A stretch of DNA of 64,000 nucleotides from Candidatus Gastranaerophilales bacterium (GCA_944323615.1 CALUTG010000003.1:1-64000); one strand, 5' to 3'; shown: positions 49,856 to 58,665, counted from the first letter of the stretch. A program made the numbers and translations. The notes: generated by a model from the sequence alone, not told the origin.

Positions 49856-49915
49856 GACTTAAAATCCAATCGGGGTTCACCCTCGGTGCCAGTTCAAGTC
49901 TGGCCAAGGGCAAAT
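49856..49915. other. attR, 60-bp attachment core
   Basis: Identical to 14888-14947. This is the residual 3' part of the original host tRNA-Leu gene. The bases before it (ATTA) are phage DNA and do not continue the tRNA. Confidence 0.93.
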
Positions 49916-50206
49916 TTAAGAAAAGACTTACAGAGATGTAGGTCTTTTTTTGTGCCCTTGTTTGTTCGGGCAAAGCCCTCACAAAGCCAGACAGCGGCTG
50001 GAAAATCAAAGATTTTAAACGCCGCTGACGTAGTGTTTCGGACTCAGTTTGGCGGCGGTCTATTTACCCCCGCTGCCAAATTCGTCCTTCACACCGAGCT
50101 TGTACTGTCTTAAGTCTGGCCAAGGGCAAATTTAAGAAAAGACTTACAGAGATGTAGGTCTTTTTTTGTGCCCTTGTTTGTTCGGGCAAAGCCCTCACAA
50201 AGCCAG
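49896..50206. repeat. Duplication beside attR (95-bp units, 216-bp period)
   Basis: 49896-49990 and 50112-50206 are identical over 95 bases. Each unit holds the last 20 bases of the att core, a tRNA terminator hairpin (AGACTTACA/TGTAGGTCT plus T tract, 49924-49951 in the first), and a GGGCAAAGCCC palindrome. The spacer between has no gene. The gap from 49583 to 50310 is therefore terminator, arm sites, attR and this duplication. Confidence 0.85.
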
Positions 50207-50310
50207 GCAGTGCAAAGGAAATAACATTGTCTCTTAATTTTTATTAACAACCTCTTGTCACAAATACATTTTGCTGTCAAAATTATATAACATGGAAAAG
50301 GGGTGATTTT

Positions 50311-51711
50311 ATGCCGGCAGCTTACGCAAGCAGACAGAGAAAATCTAATAAACAAGAAGAGCTATCACAGCTTATGCCGCAGAATATTGATGCGGAAGAA
50401 GCAATTCTCGGTGCAATTCTCGTCAGCCCCGCTTGCATGAACAGAGTTGTAGAACACTTAAAGCCGGAGTCTTTTTACAAACCGGCTCACAGGTATGTCT
50501 ACGAAGCTATGCTTCAGCTCTACAACGGTGAAGACAAGATTGATATTGTCTCTGTATCTGATGTCTTAAACGTTAATCAAAAACTTGAACTTATTGGCGG
50601 CCGTGCGTTTATTAACGATTTGAGCTATAAAACAATTACCACAACCAATGTTGAGTATTATGCAAAAATTGTTCAGGAAAAAGCCATAAAACGAGCTTTA
50701 ATAGATGCCGGTTCAGAAATCGTAAATACAGGCTATGACCTTAATCCAATTGAAGAATCGCTTGAAGTTGCAGAAAAACTTATATTTGATATAGCTTCCC
50801 AAAAAGCATCTAAAGCTCTGAGCCCGATTAAGGATCTTGTTTATGATACTTACGCTAAGATTGAAGAACGATATAATAATAAAGATACATTAACAGGTGT
50901 TCCGACTGCGTTTTATGATTTGGATACCATAACAAACGGGCTTCAAAAATCAGACTTAATCATCCTTGCGGCACGTCCTGCCATGGGAAAAACCTCCTTT
51001 GCGCTGAATATTGCGCAAAATGTGGCCTTAAAAGCAAATGTTCCTGTTGCTATATTTTCTCTTGAAATGTCAAAAGAACAGCTTGTTCAAAGGTTGTTAT
51101 GTTCTGAAGCCGAAGTTGATACCCAGAGATTAAAAACAGGCAATATGCAGTCAAAAGACTGGGAAAAGCTAGCAGTTGCGATGGATAAATTTTCGCAGGC
51201 GCCTATCTATATTGATGATACAGCAGGTGTAACAATAACAGATCTCAGAGCAAAATGCAGACGGCTTGCTATGGCGGAAAAGAAGCTCGGCTTAATCGTA
51301 ATCGATTATCTTCAGCTGATTGAAGGGACTGGAAGAGAAGATCGTATGCAGCAAATTTCAAGTATCTCAAGAGGTTTGAAAATACTTGCTAAAGAGTTAA
51401 ATGTGCCGATTATAGCTCTTTCTCAGCTTTCACGCGCCGTAGAAGGCAGAACAGACAAGCGTCCTATGCTTTCAGATTTGAGAGAATCGGGTTCTATCGA
51501 ACAAGATGCCGATATTGTAGTATTTATTTACCGTGATGAGTATTACAAAAATAACAATGATGATGAAGAAATGTCCGAAAAAGCAGCTAACAAGGGAGAG
51601 GCAGAAATTATTATTGCAAAACACAGAAACGGCCCTGTCGGTACGGTTAAACTTCTGTTCCAGAGCAATATTACCAAGTTTAAAAACCCTATTAAAACTG
51701 ATGTATTCTAG
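50311..51711 (+). CDS. dnaB: Replicative DNA helicase
   Basis: This 466-residue hexameric helicase unwinds DNA at the replication fork. The N-terminal DnaB domain starts at PQNIDAEEAILGAIL (about 23-37). The RecA-like domain has Walker A ARPAMGKTS (221-229), Walker B IVIDYLQLI, and LSQLSRAVEGR with DLRESGSIEQDADIV. No intein is present. AAGGGG lies eight bases before the ATG. It is the first chromosomal gene after the prophage; it is also the likely target of the phage replisome organiser. Confidence 0.96.
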   Translation: MPAAYASRQRKSNKQEELSQLMPQNIDAEEAILGAILVSPACMNRVVEHLKPESFYKPAHRYVYEAMLQLYNGEDKIDIVSVSDVLNVNQKLELIGGRAFINDLSYKTITTTNVEYYAKIVQEKAIKRALIDAGSEIVNTGYDLNPIEESLEVAEKLIFDIASQKASKALSPIKDLVYDTYAKIEERYNNKDTLTGVPTAFYDLDTITNGLQKSDLIILAARPAMGKTSFALNIAQNVALKANVPVAIFSLEMSKEQLVQRLLCSEAEVDTQRLKTGNMQSKDWEKLAVAMDKFSQAPIYIDDTAGVTITDLRAKCRRLAMAEKKLGLIVIDYLQLIEGTGREDRMQQISSISRGLKILAKELNVPIIALSQLSRAVEGRTDKRPMLSDLRESGSIEQDADIVVFIYRDEYYKNNNDDEEMSEKAANKGEAEIIIAKHRNGPVGTVKLLFQSNITKFKNPIKTDVF

Positions 51712-51719
51712 AGGATAAA

Positions 51720-52262
51720 ATGTCGTATTTAGAGATATTTCTTTTAGCTTTAGCCTTATCGGTAGATGCCTGTGTTTTGTCATTCTCATACGGGCTGGTT
51801 TTTCGTCATATGAGAAAGAAAAATTCAATGCTGCTGGCGTCATTTACCGGAATTTTTCAAGGTATTATGCCAGTTATAGGATATTTTTTGACCTCTCTGG
51901 TTAAAAATTATATTATGCCGTATGCGGAAGTATTGATTCTGGTTATATTTTGTTTTCTGGGACTTAAGTTTATTAAGGAAGCTTTTGACAAAAAGCAGGA
52001 GCCTTCGCAAATGTGTCTCGGGGTCGGGTGTTTGTTTTTAGCTGGTGTTGCAACAAGTATTGACGCTTTTTCTGCAGGAATTTCTCTTTCTCTGTTTGGA
52101 AACAAAATACTAAAACCGGCTGTTTTAATAGCTTTTATTACTTTTATAAACTCTCATCTGGGTTTCTGGCTCGGGGGTAAATTAAAGAACTTGCCGACAA
52201 AGCGGCTTGAAATAATGGCCGGATTGATTCTTATCTTTTTGGGGATTAAAGCTGTATTATGA
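51720..52262 (+). CDS. mntP: MntP-type manganese efflux pump
   Basis: This 180-residue membrane protein has six helices and two repeats of the MntP/YtaF signature: LALALSVDACVLSFSYG and GVATSIDAFSAGISL, each with the aspartate used in metal transport. MntP exports Mn2+. The gene starts nine bases after dnaB and overlaps purL by four bases. Mn-responsive yybP-ykoY riboswitches often precede it, but none is visible here, as it is inside an operon. Confidence 0.88.
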   Translation: MSYLEIFLLALALSVDACVLSFSYGLVFRHMRKKNSMLLASFTGIFQGIMPVIGYFLTSLVKNYIMPYAEVLILVIFCFLGLKFIKEAFDKKQEPSQMCLGVGCLFLAGVATSIDAFSAGISLSLFGNKILKPAVLIAFITFINSHLGFWLGGKLKNLPTKRLEIMAGLILIFLGIKAVL

Positions 52263-53767
52263 TAGATTATGTAGAAAAATCTTTAAACAGAAAGCTTAAT
52301 GAGTTTGAAAAATCTCTTTTTAGCGCTACATACTCGGAACACTGCGGATACCTTCATTCAAAAAAGCTTCTTTCAAAACTTTATAGAAAAGGGGCAATTT
52401 ATTATAAAGAAAATGCCGGAGGGTTCAGAATAGGAAAGCATGCCATACTGTTTAAGATGGAATCCCATAACCATCCTTGTGCAGTTGAACCCTTTAACGG
52501 TGCTGCAACAGGAATCGGAGGAATTATAAGGGATGTTCTTGCGATGAATGCCGAGCCGATTGCTTTATGCAATTCTTTAAAATTCGGAGATAATGAAAGG
52601 GTTAAAAATGGAGTAGTCGAAGGGATTTCTTTTTACGGAAACTGTATTGGAGTGCCTACAGTTTCTACGGAAGTTCTTTATGATAAATCCTATACATTTA
52701 ACCCTTTGGTTAATGTTACGGCAATAGGATTAGCAAAGTACGACGATATAGTAACATCTTCATGCGCAAAACCAGGTCAGAAACTTCTTCTTGCGGGTTC
52801 TGCGACAATGAAAGACGGACTCGGCGGAGCGGCTTTTGCTTCTAAGACATTGAAAAACCGGAAAGAAGATAAACTATCTATCCAGATTGCGAATCCTTTT
52901 ATGAAAAAGAAGCTTATTGAAGCCACGCTTGAGATTTTTAGAAGGAAACTTGTGTTATGTGCTCAGGATTGCGGGGCAGCGGGAATTCTTTCATCCACAA
53001 GCGAAGCCGCGTTTAAAAGCGGACTCGGTGTGAAGCTGGAGCTTGAAAGAGTGCATACTGCGGATTCTTCAATAACTCCTGAAGAGATTATGCTCTCGGA
53101 AACTCAGGAAAGAATGCTTTTTGTAATTGATGAAGATAATATTACGGAGGCGGCAAAAATCCTTGATAAATACAGAATAGAGTATTCTCTGATCGGGGAG
53201 GTAATTCCGCAAAAAGTTTATGAAGTCTTTTATCAGGGAAAACTTATCGGGTCAATCCCGACAGAAATTCTTGTGACTCCTCCGGAAGTAAAACTGGATT
53301 TTTCAGGTGATTTGAGTGATTTTACGGGAGAAAAAATTAAAGATATAAATTCCAAAGATATCTTTGAGCAGTACGATTCAACAGTCGGCGCAAGAACAAT
53401 GCTTGAACCGTATGAAAATCCAGCTTACAACGAGTTATTGATAAGAGAGGAAAATACTTCGATTTGTATTTATACATTATCTGCCATAAATGGAGGTACG
53501 TATGAAACTTTACGTGATGGAGTAAACTATATAAGCCAAAGGGGTTATATTCCGATGGGGATTACAAATTGCCTTAATTTCCCTAATCCTGAACATGCAC
53601 CCGTGATGCTTCAGTTTAAAAAAACAATTGACGATATGAATAAGGCATGTGAAGAATTTAAATTTCCTGTCTGTTCGGGAAATGTATCTTTTTATAACGA
53701 AGCGGAGAATTACAAAATTAAACCGTCAGCCTCTTTTACCCTTATTGGAATAAAAAATAAAATCTAA
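52259..53767 (+). CDS. purL: PurL-type FGAM synthase lacking the last domain
   Basis: This 502-residue protein matches the small PurL that makes formylglycinamidine ribonucleotide in purine synthesis. The catalytic SEHCGY, MESHNHPCAVEPFNGAATGIGG and LCAQDCGAAGILSS are present. Small PurL is usually 720-750 residues (A1, B1, A2, B2). This one stops after PVCSGNVSFYNE...SFTLIGIKNKI, just at the A2/B2 border, so the last AIRS_C domain of about 230 residues is missing. No in-frame or shifted continuation follows. It may be a paralogue or need a partner. Four-base overlap with mntP. Confidence 0.82.
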   Translation: MIDYVEKSLNRKLNEFEKSLFSATYSEHCGYLHSKKLLSKLYRKGAIYYKENAGGFRIGKHAILFKMESHNHPCAVEPFNGAATGIGGIIRDVLAMNAEPIALCNSLKFGDNERVKNGVVEGISFYGNCIGVPTVSTEVLYDKSYTFNPLVNVTAIGLAKYDDIVTSSCAKPGQKLLLAGSATMKDGLGGAAFASKTLKNRKEDKLSIQIANPFMKKKLIEATLEIFRRKLVLCAQDCGAAGILSSTSEAAFKSGLGVKLELERVHTADSSITPEEIMLSETQERMLFVIDEDNITEAAKILDKYRIEYSLIGEVIPQKVYEVFYQGKLIGSIPTEILVTPPEVKLDFSGDLSDFTGEKIKDINSKDIFEQYDSTVGARTMLEPYENPAYNELLIREENTSICIYTLSAINGGTYETLRDGVNYISQRGYIPMGITNCLNFPNPEHAPVMLQFKKTIDDMNKACEEFKFPVCSGNVSFYNEAENYKIKPSASFTLIGIKNKI

Positions 53768-53845
53768 AAAAATTCAAAATTCCCCAACAAACTTATTGCA
53801 AAAAAAATTTGAATGTGATAAAATTTTCACAAGAAAGGGGTGACT

Positions 53846-54064
53846 ATGCTAGTTTCTGCAATATCTGCTAACAGAGTTCAAGCAGTTAATTTAAACACTA
53901 AAGGTTCGGATAACGTTAGCGATACTGCATTTAATTTTTCAAATGCCTCTTTCAAGAAAGCATCTTTAAAAGATAACACTCAGGTGGTGTTTGATTCTAT
54001 TAACCAGTGGAAACACTTCTGCGAGCAGAAAGTTGTCGGTGAAAAGCTTAACGTTTTAGCATAG
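53846..54064 (+). CDS. Small protein of unknown role
   Basis: This 72-residue protein begins MLVSAISANRVQAVNLNTKG and contains FNFSNASFKKA, a short motif like the S-F-(K/R/Q) tag at the start of the 5519 and 6574 proteins. It is mostly polar with a helical end. The ATG at 53846 is preferred to a GTG six bases upstream, as AAGGGG is spaced for it. It lies eight bases before ribF. No family recognised. Confidence 0.6.
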   Translation: MLVSAISANRVQAVNLNTKGSDNVSDTAFNFSNASFKKASLKDNTQVVFDSINQWKHFCEQKVVGEKLNVLA

Positions 54065-54072
54065 TTTTTATT

Positions 54073-54927
54073 ATGGAGAGAGTTTGTTTAATACTTGGCT
54101 TTTTTGACGGTGTTCATAAAGGGCATAAAGCTGTTATTGATTCTGCCGTTAATTATGCAAAAGAAAACAATTCTCAAGCGGTTTTGATAACTTTTAAAAA
54201 CTCTCCGGCTGAGTATTTTAAAGGCTGCGGTGAATATATTTATCCCAGAGAACTTTCGTATGAGATTATACGCGGGCTAGGGGTAAATTCTATTGTAGAA
54301 AAGGATTTTTCTGCTCTTGTAAATATATCAGCAGAAAATTACCTTGAAAAACTGCTGGAAGATTATAGACCGCTCTCAATTTCTACAGGATTTAATCATA
54401 CTTTCGGTCACAACAGAGCCGGAAACGCGGAATTTTTGGAGAAAAAACAGGATGAATACGGATATAAGTATTTTTGCGCTCCGGCATGTTCTATAGATGA
54501 CGAAATTGTTTCATCTACTTTGATAAAAAAATATATTAAAGCGGGGTTCCTTGATAAAGTTAATAATATGCTGACAGAGCCTTATACTATTAAATCGGAA
54601 GTCGTACACGGAAAAGAGCTTGGCAGAAAGCTGGGATTCCCTACGGCTAATATGGTTTATCCGTCAAATTGTGTTAGATTCCCTTACGGGGTGTATGTTG
54701 CAGAGACTCCATACGGAAGAGGCGTTCTGAACTGGGGTGTAAAACCGACCGTGGACGGAAAATCGGAGTTGCTGGAAGTCCATATTCCGGGATTTAACCG
54801 TGATATTTACGGCGAGAGATTAAAAATACAAGTTTTAAGAAAAATACGTGATGAAATGAAGTTCGATTCTCTTGAAGAGTTAAAATCACAAATAGCAAAG
54901 GATACGGAAGAATGCTTAAAGTCGTAA
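54073..54927 (+). CDS. ribF: Bifunctional riboflavin kinase / FAD synthetase
   Basis: This 284-residue enzyme makes FMN and then FAD. The N-terminal nucleotidyltransferase has LGFFDGVHKGHKAVI (the HxGH-like site) and a terminal SSTLIKKYI motif. The C-terminal flavokinase has VVHGKELGRKLGFPTAN and YGVYVAE, GVLNWGVKPTV, LEVHI. Length is near normal (about 300). It overlaps the following formyltransferase gene by 16 bases. Confidence 0.93.
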   Translation: MERVCLILGFFDGVHKGHKAVIDSAVNYAKENNSQAVLITFKNSPAEYFKGCGEYIYPRELSYEIIRGLGVNSIVEKDFSALVNISAENYLEKLLEDYRPLSISTGFNHTFGHNRAGNAEFLEKKQDEYGYKYFCAPACSIDDEIVSSTLIKKYIKAGFLDKVNNMLTEPYTIKSEVVHGKELGRKLGFPTANMVYPSNCVRFPYGVYVAETPYGRGVLNWGVKPTVDGKSELLEVHIPGFNRDIYGERLKIQVLRKIRDEMKFDSLEELKSQIAKDTEECLKS

Positions 54928-55871
54928 TTATAGGCTACGGGGAAATGTTCACAAACCTGATTGCGGCGGCATTGGATGCCGAGTGTAAAATTGCCGGTGT
55001 ATTAAGGGGCGAAACTGTCAAGTATAAACCTTTTGTCAGAAAGGTAAAAGACGTAATATGTCCTTCTCTGGAATACAGCTATATTAAGAGTTATAACCTT
55101 CCGGAGCTGTATACGTATAAAGGTGTAAACAGCGAAGAGTTTAAAAAAGAGATGCTCCGGCTTAATCCGGATATAATTCTTGTAGGTTCCTGGGGCGAGA
55201 AGATAAAAAAAGAGATTTATGATATGCCGAAAATTGCGGCAATAAATGCGCATCCATCTCTGCTTCCAAAATACAGAGGTCCGAATCCTTATTTCTGGGT
55301 CATAAAGAATCAGGAACAAGTTACGGGAGTTACATTCCACCTTATTGACAGCGGATATGATACGGGGGCAATCTTAGCTCAGGAAGAAGTGAAAATTTAT
55401 TCGTCCGATACAGGAGAAAGCTTGAAAAAGAGAATAGTTCTGACAGCAAGGGGGGTATGCTGCGAGCTTCTGAAAGCCTTGAGTGAGGATATTATTATAC
55501 CGCTTCAGCAGAGAGAGGACAGGGCAAGTTATTATTCCCAGCCGGAGGGGCTTGAACTGGATTTCAGCAAATCTGCCGAGGAAAATGATGCCATAATAAG
55601 AGCGATTCATCCGTGGGACAGAGCTTATTTCTTTCATAAAACGATCCCTCTTGCCCCAAAGGCGGGTAGCACATTTATTGAAGAAAACACTACCTCTTAT
55701 ACAGAGGGCGGAACTGTTACGGAAGTTGATTCCAAAACCAGAACAATTTCGGTACTTTGCGGTAACAATAAGGTTCTAAAGATGACCAATATTGATTTAT
55801 ACAATACTCCCGACCGCCCGTTTACAAAAAATTATATAGAACTTGAGATTAAGCAGGGAGAGAAGATTTAA
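54912..55871 (+). CDS. Methionyl-tRNA formyltransferase-like formyltransferase
   Basis: This 319-residue protein has the formyltransferase catalytic set: INAHPSLLPKYRGPNPYFW (Asn and His) and HLIDSGYDTGAIL (Asp), followed by an Fmt C-terminal-like domain (about 205-319). This fits a transferase of formyl groups from 10-formyl-THF. The N-terminal Rossmann part (VVIIGYGEMFTNLI) departs from the usual MGTPEFA start of Fmt, so it could be a sugar or other formyltransferase instead. It is convergent with aroB, overlapping by four bases. Confidence 0.75.
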   Translation: MLKVVIIGYGEMFTNLIAAALDAECKIAGVLRGETVKYKPFVRKVKDVICPSLEYSYIKSYNLPELYTYKGVNSEEFKKEMLRLNPDIILVGSWGEKIKKEIYDMPKIAAINAHPSLLPKYRGPNPYFWVIKNQEQVTGVTFHLIDSGYDTGAILAQEEVKIYSSDTGESLKKRIVLTARGVCCELLKALSEDIIIPLQQREDRASYYSQPEGLELDFSKSAEENDAIIRAIHPWDRAYFFHKTIPLAPKAGSTFIEENTTSYTEGGTVTEVDSKTRTISVLCGNNKVLKMTNIDLYNTPDRPFTKNYIELEIKQGEKI

Positions 55872-56938
55872 AACATCTTAAATACGTCATCTTCTGTCAG
55901 TTTAACTTCTTTTACCCGCTTTTTATCGCAAGGAACAATAAACGTAATTTTTCCGTCAGCAGCTTTTTTATCCCGTCTCATAATAGAGATTAAATCTTCA
56001 GGCGTGTATTTAAAACTTTCTTCTTTAAATCCGTATTTGGTTAAGAGTTCGTGCGAGAGCCGGAAATATGAGTATGATATCATTTCCTGATTATATGCCC
56101 ATTTGAGCACAAAGAAAATTCCCTGAACAACGGCTTCTCCGTGGGTATATTTTTTGTATTTTGAAATGGTTTCAAGTGCGTGTGCCAAAGTATGCCCGAG
56201 ATTCAGAATCTTTCTTAACCCGGCTTCTTTTTCATCTTGAGTTACTACAGAAATTTTCAAATTCAGACAGTATTCAATAACCCTCATAATCGTTAAAGGT
56301 TCTTTATCAAAAACTTTTTCACAGCCGAGTGTAAGGTATTCAAATAAAAATAAAGAATGCTTATACTGACAGTTGTCTTCAATAAAGGCATATTTTAAAA
56401 TTTCACCCAACCCTGACTGGAATTGGTTTTTATCCAGAGTATTGAGGAAATTTATATTAATAAAAACGGCTTTTGGCTGGTAAAAAGTTCCTATTAGATT
56501 TTTTGCATTTCTTAAATCAATGGCGGTTTTTCCTCCCACGGAAGAGTCTACCATTGAAAGCAAAGTTGTAGGAATCTGGATGTAATCAATTCCTCTCATA
56601 TACGTTGATGCAGCAAAGCCGGTAATATCACCTACTACACCTCCGCCGAGAGCAATAAGAGCATCTTTTCTTGTAAGACCTATATTTTCCGCTTTTTCAA
56701 TAATTTTAATATAATTTTTAAAGTTTTTTTCTTTTTCACCGTCATTTAGAATTAGAACATTTTCATTTTCAAGTTCTAATTCTTCGGCATAAAGTTTATA
56801 AACCTTTTTTGATACAACAAAAAGTCTTTTCTGACCTTTTGTTTCGGAATCTATTAATTCTTTCAGGACGGAAAATTTTTCGTCTGAAATAGTAATATTG
56901 TATTCTTTATTTAGTTGGACTTTGAGTATTTGTCTCAT
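55868..56938 (-). CDS. aroB: 3-dehydroquinate synthase
   Basis: This 356-residue enzyme makes 3-dehydroquinate from DAHP in the shikimate pathway, using NAD and a metal. Family marks are ALGGGVVGDITGFAAST, TTLLSMVDSSVGGKTAIDL, KNLIGTFYQPKAV, and the metal-binding LNLGHTLAHALE and HGEAVVQGI. It is the last gene of the leftward aroC-aroK-aroB operon and overlaps aroK by 32 bases. Confidence 0.95.
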   Translation of the reverse strand: MRQILKVQLNKEYNITISDEKFSVLKELIDSETKGQKRLFVVSKKVYKLYAEELELENENVLILNDGEKEKNFKNYIKIIEKAENIGLTRKDALIALGGGVVGDITGFAASTYMRGIDYIQIPTTLLSMVDSSVGGKTAIDLRNAKNLIGTFYQPKAVFININFLNTLDKNQFQSGLGEILKYAFIEDNCQYKHSLFLFEYLTLGCEKVFDKEPLTIMRVIEYCLNLKISVVTQDEKEAGLRKILNLGHTLAHALETISKYKKYTHGEAVVQGIFFVLKWAYNQEMISYSYFRLSHELLTKYGFKEESFKYTPEDLISIMRRDKKAADGKITFIVPCDKKRVKEVKLTEDDVFKMF

Positions 56939-57440
56939 TAATACTTCCTAAAATAAATTTTACCGTATCTTCTTCGCTCAAACAACTTGTATCTACAATA
57001 AAATGAGCCTTTTGATAGTTTTCTTCACGTTTTTTAAGAAGATTATCCAGTACCTTCCGCGGATTATCCGTCTGCAGGAGCGGGCGTGTGGAATCTTGTG
57101 ATATTCTATAATATAATACATCAAGGTCAGATTTCAAATAAAAAACACATCCAAAATTCAGAAGTGTACTTCTGTTGTCAGGATTCTCAAATGCTCCGCC
57201 GCCGATAGATATAATCTTATTTTTTCCGTTGCAAACAAGTTTTATTGTATCGTATTCAAGTTTTCTGAAATAATCTTCCGAATATTTTGCAAAAATTTCA
57301 TAAATTTTTAAGCCGGAAGTTTTTTCAATAACAGCATCCGTATCGATTAAGGTATACTCGGGCAGTTTTTGTGAAAGCAATTCGCCTATGGTTGTTTTTC
57401 CACTGGCAGGCATTCCTACAAGAACGATATTAGGATTCAT
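56907..57440 (-). CDS. aroK: Shikimate kinase
   Basis: This 177-residue P-loop kinase phosphorylates shikimate. The Walker A is GMPASGKTTIGELL (about 8-21), IDTDAVIEK binds the substrate, and ISIGGGAFENP is the GGG shikimate-binding loop; DSTRPLLQTDNPRK forms the lid. Normal length. It overlaps aroC by 11 and aroB by 32 bases, so all three are co-translated. Confidence 0.95.
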   Translation of the reverse strand: MNPNIVLVGMPASGKTTIGELLSQKLPEYTLIDTDAVIEKTSGLKIYEIFAKYSEDYFRKLEYDTIKLVCNGKNKIISIGGGAFENPDNRSTLLNFGCVFYLKSDLDVLYYRISQDSTRPLLQTDNPRKVLDNLLKKREENYQKAHFIVDTSCLSEEDTVKFILGSINETNTQSPTK

Positions 57441-58599
57441 AATGTGCTTTCATCTCCACATAATTATCTCCGCCAAGTTTAGCGAGGAGTTCATCAACAA
57501 GAATTATTGCCACTCTTGCTTCCGCAACAACGGAACACGCAGGAACCGCACAAACATCCGAGCGTTCAAAATGAGCACTTGCAGGCTGCATGTCTTTTAA
57601 ATCAACAGTTGCAAGAGATTTTCTCATTGTAGGGATCGGCTTCATAGTTCCTTTAACTATAAGGGTTTCTCCGTTTGTCATACCGCCTTCAATGCCGCCT
57701 GCGTTATTGGTTTTGCGGTAAATTTCTTTATTTTTTACAAAGATTTCATCATGCATTCTTGAGCCGGGTAAAGATGCAGCCTCAACTCCTGCACCGATTT
57801 CAACGGCCTTAACTCCGGGAATACTCATTACAGCCTGCGCCAGCCTGCCGTCAAGGGTCATATCCCAGTGCACGTAAGAACCAAGTCCTACAGGTAAGTT
57901 GCCAAATATTACTTCAAACTTTCCGCCCAAAGTATCTCCAGCCTGAGCTGCTTCATCAATAGCGTTTCGCATTCTGTCTGCTGTTAAGTCATCAGCGCAT
58001 CTGACATCGGATTTTTCTGCTTTTTCCTTAATGAGGGTATAAGTTTTAGGATAAAAATCCAGTTTTACTCTTCCTATTTGAACAACATGGGAAAATCCCA
58101 TAATGCCGAAAGCTTTTAATATCTGTTTTGCAATTGAGCCGACGGCAACTTCTATAGCGGTTTTTCTTGCGCTGGAGCGCTCCAGAACATCTCTTAAATC
58201 TGAAAGATTATACTTAACTGAGCCGGCATAATCTGCGTGTCCAGGACGGACTTTAGTAAAAGATTTTTCTTCAATTTTTCTGAGCATATCTTCCGTTGGG
58301 TATTCATAACCTTCAACAGACATGACATCCTGCCAGTTTATATAGTCATTGTTTTTTATTTCCAGACAAATAGGTGCTCCGGTCGTTTTCCCGAAGCGGA
58401 TTCCTGATTTAATTTCAACGGTATCTTTTTCAATCTGCATTCTGCCGCCTCTTCCGTAACCGACCTGACGGCGCGCAAGATCTTCATTTATAATATCAGC
58501 TTTAATTCTTATTCCGGCAGGAACTCCTTCTATAATGGCATTTAAACATTTGCCATGACTCTCCCCGGAAGTTAAAAATCTAAATCTTTTCATTGCCAT
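57430..58599 (-). CDS. aroC: Chorismate synthase
   Basis: This 389-residue FMN enzyme makes chorismate, the branch point to aromatic amino acids. Marks are RFLTSGESHGKCL near the start, GRQ-like QVGYGRGGRMQIE, RPGHADYAGSVKY, ASARKTAIEVAVGSIAK, and GGIEGGMTNGE near the end. A TATAAT box lies six bases before the ATG, with no ribosome site, so the mRNA may be leaderless. The start is either 58599 (MAMKRF) or 58593 (MKRF). Confidence 0.95.
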   Translation of the reverse strand: MAMKRFRFLTSGESHGKCLNAIIEGVPAGIRIKADIINEDLARRQVGYGRGGRMQIEKDTVEIKSGIRFGKTTGAPICLEIKNNDYINWQDVMSVEGYEYPTEDMLRKIEEKSFTKVRPGHADYAGSVKYNLSDLRDVLERSSARKTAIEVAVGSIAKQILKAFGIMGFSHVVQIGRVKLDFYPKTYTLIKEKAEKSDVRCADDLTADRMRNAIDEAAQAGDTLGGKFEVIFGNLPVGLGSYVHWDMTLDGRLAQAVMSIPGVKAVEIGAGVEAASLPGSRMHDEIFVKNKEIYRKTNNAGGIEGGMTNGETLIVKGTMKPIPTMRKSLATVDLKDMQPASAHFERSDVCAVPACSVVAEARVAIILVDELLAKLGGDNYVEMKAHYES

Positions 58600-58605
58600 A
58601 ACAGT

Positions 58606-58634
58606 ATTATATAAAATAAAAAGTTTTTATACAA
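58606..58634 (-). promoter_or_regulatory. aro operon promoter, leaderless geometry
   Basis: On the minus strand TTGTAT (58629-58634), 17 bases and TATAAT (58606-58611). Only six bases separate the -10 from the aroC ATG at 58599. Confidence 0.7.
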
Positions 58635-58665
58635 CAAGGGCGCCGGCTATCAGCCGGCGCCCTTG
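58635..58665 (-). terminator. Strong hairpin between an exported-protein gene and aroC
   Basis: A perfect 14-bp stem (CAAGGGCGCCGGCT with AGCCGGCGCCCTTG) around a 3-base loop. It ends the 58676 gene's transcript just before the aroC promoter; the T-run is poor, but the stem is GC-rich. Confidence 0.75.

Larger units (their letters stand above)
14888..49915. mobile_element. Temperate prophage, about 35 kb, integrated in tRNA-Leu
   Basis: The element is bounded by perfect 60-bp repeats, with a tyrosine integrase beside attL. It has a leftward early arm, a repressor/control region and a rightward late operon from terminase to endolysin. All essential modules are present and no reading frame looks broken, so it may be inducible. 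The structural set (terminase, portal, scaffold, capsid, connector, large tail hub, three ejection-type proteins, fibres) has no tape measure, sheath or tail-tube protein, which points to a short-tailed virion. Confidence 0.93.

Noticed and set aside
50112-50206. A second attR or remnant of another prophage
   Set aside because: Only the last 20 bases of the 60-bp core are present, and the surroundings are a simple duplication of the flank with no phage gene.
51500-52300. Manganese riboswitch before mntP
   Set aside because: The gene follows dnaB by nine bases inside an operon; there is no room for a yybP-ykoY leader.
53768-53845. Frameshifted continuation of PurL
   Set aside because: The three forward frames after the stop hold no AIRS_C-like sequence; the region is an AT-rich promoter-like gap.
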